Assembly: GCF_007713465.1 (NCBI RefSeq)
Contig: NZ_VMSG01000028.1
Location: 1 to 64,000, forward strand
Length of the DNA stretch: 64,000 nucleotides
Reading direction: 5' to 3'
Source of the DNA: Pseudomonas sp. H3(2019)
GTDB lineage: Bacteria > Pseudomonadota > Gammaproteobacteria > Pseudomonadales > Pseudomonadaceae
A program made the position numbers and the translations under genes. Every line of letters begins with the position of its first letter. The stretch's first letter is position 1. This document shows positions 59,664 to 64,000 of the stretch, piece after piece. Below the pieces are notes generated by a model. The model did no database searches. It was not told the DNA's origin and saw only the letters and a program-made list of their open reading frames with translations.

Positions 59664-59933
59664 AACAAAACAGCTTCGGCACGTCTAATAACCTTTTGCC
59701 CCGCCCTTATAGACTCAGGAAATATCCCCGCATCGCCCAGGCTGGCGTGGACGGCGGTTAGGTAGCCCGTACTGTATGACGTTTTGTGTATCAATCTGTA
59801 TCTAACACTCTCCCCTTGACCGCTCTACTATCGTCCGCGCCATCCAGGTGCAAACCATCCGAGATGGCGAAAACCGCTTGTATTGATTTAGCGAAGCTTT
59901 CGATTCGTTATCTCATCCATCAGGAGTTACGCG

Positions 59934-60569
59934 ATGCCCGAACTGTCCAACCTGCTCGCCTACGGCCTGATCTCACTCGGCATGGTGCTGACTCCCGGCC
60001 CGAACATGATCTATCTCATCTCGCGGTCGATCTGCCAGGGGCGAATAGCCGGACTGGTTTCTTTGGGCGGCGTGGCGTTGGGTTTCGTCGTTTATATGTT
60101 TTGCGCCGCATTGGGCATCACAGCCCTGGTCCTGGCGGTTCCCTATGCGTATGACGCCCTGCGACTCGGCGGTGCGCTCTATCTGATCTACCTGGCCTGG
60201 CAGGCGGTCAAGCCCGGTGGCCGTTCCCCGTTCCAGGTGCGAGACCTGCCCAAGGACAGCCCGCGCAAGCTGTTCATGATGGGCTTTGTCACCAACCTGC
60301 TGAATCCAAAAGTTGCGGTCATGTATTTGTCGCTGCTACCTCAGTTCATCGACCCCGCCGACCACGGCAGCGTGCTGACGCAATCCATCGTGCTTGGCTT
60401 TACGCAGATCGTCATTAGCGTGAGCGTCAACGCGCTGATTGCCGTCATGGCTGGCTCCATCGCGACATTTCTCGCAGACAGGCCCGTGTGGCAGATCGTG
60501 CAACGCTGGCTGATGGGGACGGTCCTCGCGGGCTTGGCCGTACGCATGGTCATCGAAGGGCGGCGCTAA
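59934..60569 (+). CDS. LysE/RhtB-family amino-acid exporter
   Basis: A 211-aa inner-membrane protein with six TM helices. The family motif is GMVLTPGPNMIYLISRSICQ near the N terminus (about residues 16-35), plus GFVTNLLNPKVAVMYLSLLP at about 117-136. Such exporters release amino acids, homoserine lactones or similar small molecules; the substrate cannot be told. The ATG follows AGGAG. Single gene. Confidence 0.9.
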   Translation: MPELSNLLAYGLISLGMVLTPGPNMIYLISRSICQGRIAGLVSLGGVALGFVVYMFCAALGITALVLAVPYAYDALRLGGALYLIYLAWQAVKPGGRSPFQVRDLPKDSPRKLFMMGFVTNLLNPKVAVMYLSLLPQFIDPADHGSVLTQSIVLGFTQIVISVSVNALIAVMAGSIATFLADRPVWQIVQRWLMGTVLAGLAVRMVIEGRR

Positions 60570-60604
60570 ACCCAATCGGGTAGCAGTAGCCAGTCACGTG
60601 TAGC

Positions 60605-61309
60605 TCACTGGATACGATGGCGATACCAATGGCCATCAGCGGACGATGCCGTGCCGAGATTATCTTTTGCCATGCTCACTCTGTTTGCAGGTTGCCCCTC
60701 GCCGCCATTGCATCGATGGGATGCAGCGAAAAGATTACGACCGAGGGCTCGCGCGACGTCCAAATGAACAGTCGGATCTTGCGTTTCCGATTCGAGCAGG
60801 AGCTCGGAGGTCACGACGTATGCGCCGCAATAATCAAAGATCCCATGGTCTATCTGCGTCTTCATGGCGTCGGCATAACCGTGCCGTTCGTAGGTTCCCC
60901 CGTCTGCGCCACCAACACCGACAAGATGAACTCGGAGGTGGCGAAGCTTCTTCACCAGCTTCGCGTCGGAACTGAAGTCGAACGCCCAGCCGTTGGCGAA
61001 TACTCGATCGATCCACCCCTTGAGAAGCGCCGGCATCGACCACCAGTAGACGGGATAGACCAGCACAAGGGTATCGGCGCGATCAATCCTCGCTTGCTCG
61101 GCAGCAACATCCGCCGGCGAAGGCCCCTCCCTGTGATGCACCGCGAGGTCGGCCGCAGAAAACCTCGGATCGAAATTTTCCGCAAAGAGGTCGGCGATTT
61201 CGAAAGAGTTAGCGGTATCTGCCTGGGATACGCCCTCAGCAACCTGCGTAGCGAGGCTATGGCTGAGCGATCTGGGATCATGATGAGCAACAACGATGAG
61301 CGCGTGCAT
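60605..61309 (-). CDS. NAD(P)H-dependent flavodoxin-fold oxidoreductase (NQO1/MdaB-like)
   Basis: A 234-aa quinone reductase-type protein. The flavin phosphate loop is VAHHDPRSLSHSLA (about residues 7-20), and the conserved VYPVYWWSMPALLKGWIDRV (about 84-103) is typical of the NQO1/KefF family. The C-terminal 30 residues extend past the usual fold. It reduces quinones or azo/nitro compounds with two electrons. It is divergent from a TetR gene, with an operator-like region between, so TetR-repressed induction by electrophiles is the likely scheme. Confidence 0.87.
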   Translation of the reverse strand: MHALIVVAHHDPRSLSHSLATQVAEGVSQADTANSFEIADLFAENFDPRFSAADLAVHHREGPSPADVAAEQARIDRADTLVLVYPVYWWSMPALLKGWIDRVFANGWAFDFSSDAKLVKKLRHLRVHLVGVGGADGGTYERHGYADAMKTQIDHGIFDYCGAYVVTSELLLESETQDPTVHLDVARALGRNLFAASHRCNGGEGQPANRVSMAKDNLGTASSADGHWYRHRIQ

Positions 61310-61351
61310 GTCGAAAACTCCTGCTACTGATTGAGGGTAAAAGGTGAAGGC

Positions 61352-61398
61352 TATATACTTTTAGTAAGTTACGAGCTTTAAGTTACTTTTGGTATATA
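61352..61398. promoter_or_regulatory. Operator-like region between oxidoreductase and TetR genes
   Basis: The 92-bp divergent gap holds inverted TATATAC / GTATATA (61352, 61392) and two direct AAGTTAC repeats (61366, 61380) spaced by 14 bp. The AT-rich dyad overlaps where both promoters should lie. Binding by the TetR product is inferred from position. Confidence 0.5.
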
Positions 61399-61401
61399 AG
61401 C

Positions 61402-62049
61402 ATGTCAAGCACCGAAAATAGAGAACAGGTCTCCAGCACTCAGCCACGTAGACGCATGTCTCGAGAGGAGAGACAGCGTCAGTTGCTGGATGTCGCATGG
61501 CGTCTGGTCCGCGAGGAAGGCACGGAGGCGCTAACGCTTGGACGGCTCTCCGAGCAGGCCGGTGTAACTAAGCCCGTCGTTTACGACCATTTCGGCACAA
61601 GGCCCGGACTGTTGGCGGCGCTCTATCAGGAGTTCGACGCACGCCAGACAGCACTCATGGACGCCGCTCTCCAAGCGAGTGAACCTACATTAGTGAGCAG
61701 GGCTACTGTCATCGCGTCGTCTTACGTCGACTGCGTGCTTCTCCAGGGCAACGAGATACCCGGCGTGATCGCGGCGTTGGCCAGCTCGCCAGAGCTCGAA
61801 AAAATCAAGCGCGAGTACGAACTGATCTTCATCAATAAATGCCGGACCGCCCTAGCCCCTTTTGCCAGAACGGCTGATATTCCGCCTGCAGGTCTGCGGG
61901 CAATGCTTGGCGCGGCCGAGGCTCTCTCCCATGCTGCTGCAACCGGAGAAATCACCCCCGCGCAAGCGCAGGACGAACTCTTCGAAACGATCGTCGCTAT
62001 GGTCGATAGAACTTCGCGCGGCAGTGCTCACCGTGTCGCCGAGATATAG
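61402..62049 (+). CDS. TetR/AcrR-family transcriptional regulator
   Basis: A 215-aa repressor. The N-terminal HTH (about residues 25-70) has the motifs RQRQLLDVAWRLVREEGTEA, LGRLSEQAGVTKPVVYDHFG and ALYQEFDARQ; the C-terminal domain is helical and ligand-binding. It is divergent from the NAD(P)H oxidoreductase gene and probably controls it. The ATG at 61402 has no ribosome-binding site, so it may be translated from a short leader; the next ATG is at 61456. Confidence 0.9.
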   Translation: MSSTENREQVSSTQPRRRMSREERQRQLLDVAWRLVREEGTEALTLGRLSEQAGVTKPVVYDHFGTRPGLLAALYQEFDARQTALMDAALQASEPTLVSRATVIASSYVDCVLLQGNEIPGVIAALASSPELEKIKREYELIFINKCRTALAPFARTADIPPAGLRAMLGAAEALSHAAATGEITPAQAQDELFETIVAMVDRTSRGSAHRVAEI

Positions 62050-62071
62050 TTCGACCCGAGCCCCAGAAACG

Positions 62072-62100
62072 ATAAAACCCAGCACTAGGCTGGGCTTTAT
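62072..62100. terminator. Bidirectional terminator between tetR and hxlR genes
   Basis: The stem ATAAAACCCAGC / GCTGGGCTTTAT (one mismatch) separates the convergent tetR-type and HxlR-type genes. Confidence 0.8.
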
Positions 62101-62182
62101 CACGTCTGAGCGGGTCAGCGAATAAGCTCCCCACCCTCACACAATCAGAATGGCTACTGCTCCTCGATCGACCTGGCAAGGC

Positions 62183-62674
62183 TCAATCCGGATCAGCTAT
62201 GGAACCCAGCCGCTGACGCATGCCTGCGCTGGCGGCTGGCCCGGCCTGCACGCTGCACTGGTCCAAGGGCACTAGATGGCCATCGGATATATCCGCCATC
62301 ATCGGCCGCACCGGCCGCCCAGTCTCCCGCTCGACAATCTGCACACTTTCCCCTTCTGGCGCGTAATGGCGATTGCCCCAGGCCACAAAGGCCATGAGCA
62401 CCACGCGGAAATCTTCGCCCTTGGCAGTCGGCACGTATTGGTAGCGCAGCGGGCGCTGACTGTAAGGCTGACGCTCGAGCAGACCCGCCTCCACCAGCGA
62501 GTTCAAGCGTCTGGTGAGCATGTTCGGGGCAATATCCAGGCTGCGGGAAAACTCCTCAAAGCGTCTCAGGCCATGCAGGGCATCGCGCATGATCAAAATG
62601 CTCCACCACTCGCCAACCCTTTCCAGGCTGCGGGCGATCGGGCATTCGGCATGGATGAGGGTCTTGCGCTGCAT
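62183..62674 (-). CDS. HxlR-family winged-helix regulator
   Basis: A 163-aa regulator. The HxlR domain (about residues 10-100) has CPIARSLERVGEWWSILIMR, then FEEFSRSLDIAPNMLTRRLN and YVPTAKGEDFRVVLMAFVAWG. The Cys at the start of the domain is a redox/electrophile sensor in several members. The remaining about 60 residues form a tail. It is divergent from a fabF-type gene, with an inverted repeat between them that is a likely operator. Confidence 0.9.
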   Translation of the reverse strand: MQRKTLIHAECPIARSLERVGEWWSILIMRDALHGLRRFEEFSRSLDIAPNMLTRRLNSLVEAGLLERQPYSQRPLRYQYVPTAKGEDFRVVLMAFVAWGNRHYAPEGESVQIVERETGRPVRPMMADISDGHLVPLDQCSVQAGPAASAGMRQRLGSIADPD

Positions 62675-62732
62675 GGCAGTTCCTTACGGGGGGTCAAACA
62701 TTTGTTGGTCTGGCATGTTACTTTCATAATGA

Positions 62733-62754
62733 TAGCGACGTCCATATGTCGCTA
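62733..62754. promoter_or_regulatory. Operator-like inverted repeat between hxlR and fabF genes
   Basis: TAGCGAC / GTCGCTA with an 8-bp spacer lies 32 bp upstream of the fabF-type start and 59 bp from the HxlR start. It is the only clear dyad in this 111-bp divergent gap. Confidence 0.5.
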
Positions 62755-62785
62755 CCCCCCCATAAGCAGAAGGAGCTAGACCAGC

Positions 62786-64000
62786 ATGAACAAACGCATC
62801 GTCGTTACGGGCATGGGCGCACTGACCCCACTTGGCTGCGGAGTCGAGCAGATATGGCAACGCCTGCTGGCCGGGCAGTCAGGGATCCGCCAGTTGCCGC
62901 CGGAGCTAATCGGCGATCTGTCGATCAGCATCGGCGGCCAGGTTCCCGACCGTACCCAAGACCCTGAGGCCGGCTTCGATCCGGATCTACTGCTGGCACC
63001 CAAAGAACAGCGCAAGATGGACCGTTTCATTCTGTTCGCCCTGGCAGCGGCTCATGAAGCGTTGACACAGGCCGGCTGGGCGCCGCAAACCCCAGAGGCG
63101 CAGGAGCGCACCGCCACCATCATCGCTACGGGCGTGGGCGGATTTCCGGCGATTGCCGAAGCCGTGCGGACTACTGACAGCAAGGGACCACGGCGCTTGT
63201 CACCCTTCACCATCCCGTCATTTCTCAGCAATATGGCCGCCGGTCATGTCTCAATTAGACATGGTTTCAAGGGGCCGCTGGGGGCTCCAGTGACGGCGTG
63301 TGCGGCGGGCGTCCAGGCCATCGGCGACGCTGCACGGATGATTCGCGCGGGGGAAATTGACGTAGCGCTCTGTGGTGGGGCGGAAGCGGCCATTCACCGG
63401 GTCAGTCTGGCTGGCTTCGCTGCCGCACGCGCCCTGTCGAGCGATTACAACGATACCCCGGAGCGCGCCTCGCGCCCCTTCGATCAGACCCGCGACGGTT
63501 TCGTCATGGGCGAAGGCGCCGGCCTGCTGGTCATCGAAGAGTTACAACATGCCCTGGCGCGCGGCGCCAGGCCCATCGCCGAACTGGTGGGTTATGGCAC
63601 CAGCGCCGACGCGTACCACATGACCGCCGGGCCGGAAGATGGCGACGGCGCCCGCCGTGCCATGCAGCAGGCGCTGCGCCAAGCCGGCGTGGAAGCATCC
63701 CAGGTTCAGCACCTGAATGCTCACGCCACCTCGACCCCGGTGGGCGATAAAGGCGAGCTGGCGGCAATCAAAGCCCTGTTCGGCACAGACAGCGGCCTTG
63801 CGATCAGTTCGACCAAATCCGCCACTGGCCACCTGTTGGGTGCCGCTGGGGGGATCGAGGCGATCTTCACCGTACTTGCGCTGCGCGATCAGGTGGCCCC
63901 GGCGACACTCAATCTGGAAACCCCGGACACCGCCGCCGAAGGCCTTAACCTGATTCGCGACCGGGCCCAGCACCTGCCCATGGAATATGCATTGTCCAAT
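62786..64000 (+). CDS. fabF: Beta-ketoacyl-ACP synthase II paralogue (FabF), 3' end outside the window
   Basis: 405 codons are visible, with an open frame to the right edge. The thiolase-fold condensing enzyme shows the Cys nucleophile in PVTACAAGVQAIGDA, His in LNAHATSTPVGD, and His plus Lys in STKSATGHLLGAAGG. The ATG at 62786 follows AGGAG, and the protein starts MNKRIVVTGMGALTPLG. Only a few residues should be missing. It extends acyl chains on ACP. The HxlR regulator next door and the absence of other fab genes suggest a second, specially regulated copy rather than the housekeeping fabF beside acpP. Confidence 0.88.
   Translation, partial: MNKRIVVTGMGALTPLGCGVEQIWQRLLAGQSGIRQLPPELIGDLSISIGGQVPDRTQDPEAGFDPDLLLAPKEQRKMDRFILFALAAAHEALTQAGWAPQTPEAQERTATIIATGVGGFPAIAEAVRTTDSKGPRRLSPFTIPSFLSNMAAGHVSIRHGFKGPLGAPVTACAAGVQAIGDAARMIRAGEIDVALCGGAEAAIHRVSLAGFAAARALSSDYNDTPERASRPFDQTRDGFVMGEGAGLLVIEELQHALARGARPIAELVGYGTSADAYHMTAGPEDGDGARRAMQQALRQAGVEASQVQHLNAHATSTPVGDKGELAAIKALFGTDSGLAISSTKSATGHLLGAAGGIEAIFTVLALRDQVAPATLNLETPDTAAEGLNLIRDRAQHLPMEYALSN

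Noticed and set aside
1..64000. tRNA, rRNA, CRISPR arrays, insertion sequences, prophage integrases
   Set aside because: I looked for cloverleaf-like ends (GGTTCGA...CCA), regular spaced repeats, transposase DDE motifs and integrases and found none. The repeats present are REP-type palindromes.

Overview
The window looks like about 64 kb of chromosome from a fluorescens-group Pseudomonas. The evidence is a complete hydrogen cyanide synthase operon with a Gac/Rsm-type leader, an MvaT-family H-NS analogue, Pseudomonas-type small proteins (DUF6124, DUF1652, DUF4946, DUF1883-like), and many copies of the short palindromic repeats typical of this group. Most genes are high-GC. Three stretches look accessory: about 14.9-20.8 kb, 50.2-53.5 kb and 57.4-59.9 kb.

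Layout. 0-5 kb: end of a DUF6124 gene, glutaminase, a SIR2 deacetylase converging on hcnABC. 5-14 kb: an orphan OmpR-type two-component pair, a second (RstAB/ParRS-like) pair, and, divergent from it, a two-gene RND efflux operon without an outer-membrane gene. 14-20.8 kb: DUF1345 protein, then a lower-GC block with a 150-aa unknown, a pertactin-type autotransporter, a 678-aa unknown and a gene stub. 20.8-30 kb: arginine:pyruvate transaminase with a chemoreceptor, glycerate kinase with CdaR and a truncated transporter, an aldo/keto reductase, RarD and HppD. 30-33 kb: relics of a LysR/EamA pair, a CSS-EAL phosphodiesterase and an MvaT-like protein. 33-41 kb: glyoxalase I, AhpF/AhpC, glutathione reductase, GalU and small lipoproteins, together a redox-defence and housekeeping stretch. 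41-45.7 kb: small proteins, then an alkylation-damage cluster (2OG oxygenase, AlkB, Ada) with two Ada-box-like sites, and a nitronate-monooxygenase-type enzyme. 45.7-50.8 kb: modABC behind a near-ideal ModE site, two small proteins, an XdhC maturation factor and the frameshifted, internally deleted remnant of the molybdoenzyme/cytochrome operon it probably served. 50.8-59.9 kb: small unknowns, a Tat-exported carbonic anhydrase, a multidomain c-di-GMP protein with a FixL/DosP-type haem-PAS signature, and a cluster of small lipoproteins around a glycine-zipper protein. A 915-bp gene-free gap holds a candidate structured RNA. 59.9-64 kb: LysE exporter, an NAD(P)H oxidoreductase/TetR divergent pair, an HxlR regulator and a FabF paralogue cut by the window edge.

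The points most worth following are: the Ada protein that has lost three of its four zinc cysteines while its target boxes remain; the uncharacterised 2OG oxygenase translationally coupled to alkB; the haem-PAS GGDEF-EAL protein; the candidate RNA near 59.5-59.66 kb; and the autotransporter block. All homology statements come from reading motifs and recalled family members. No database search was run.
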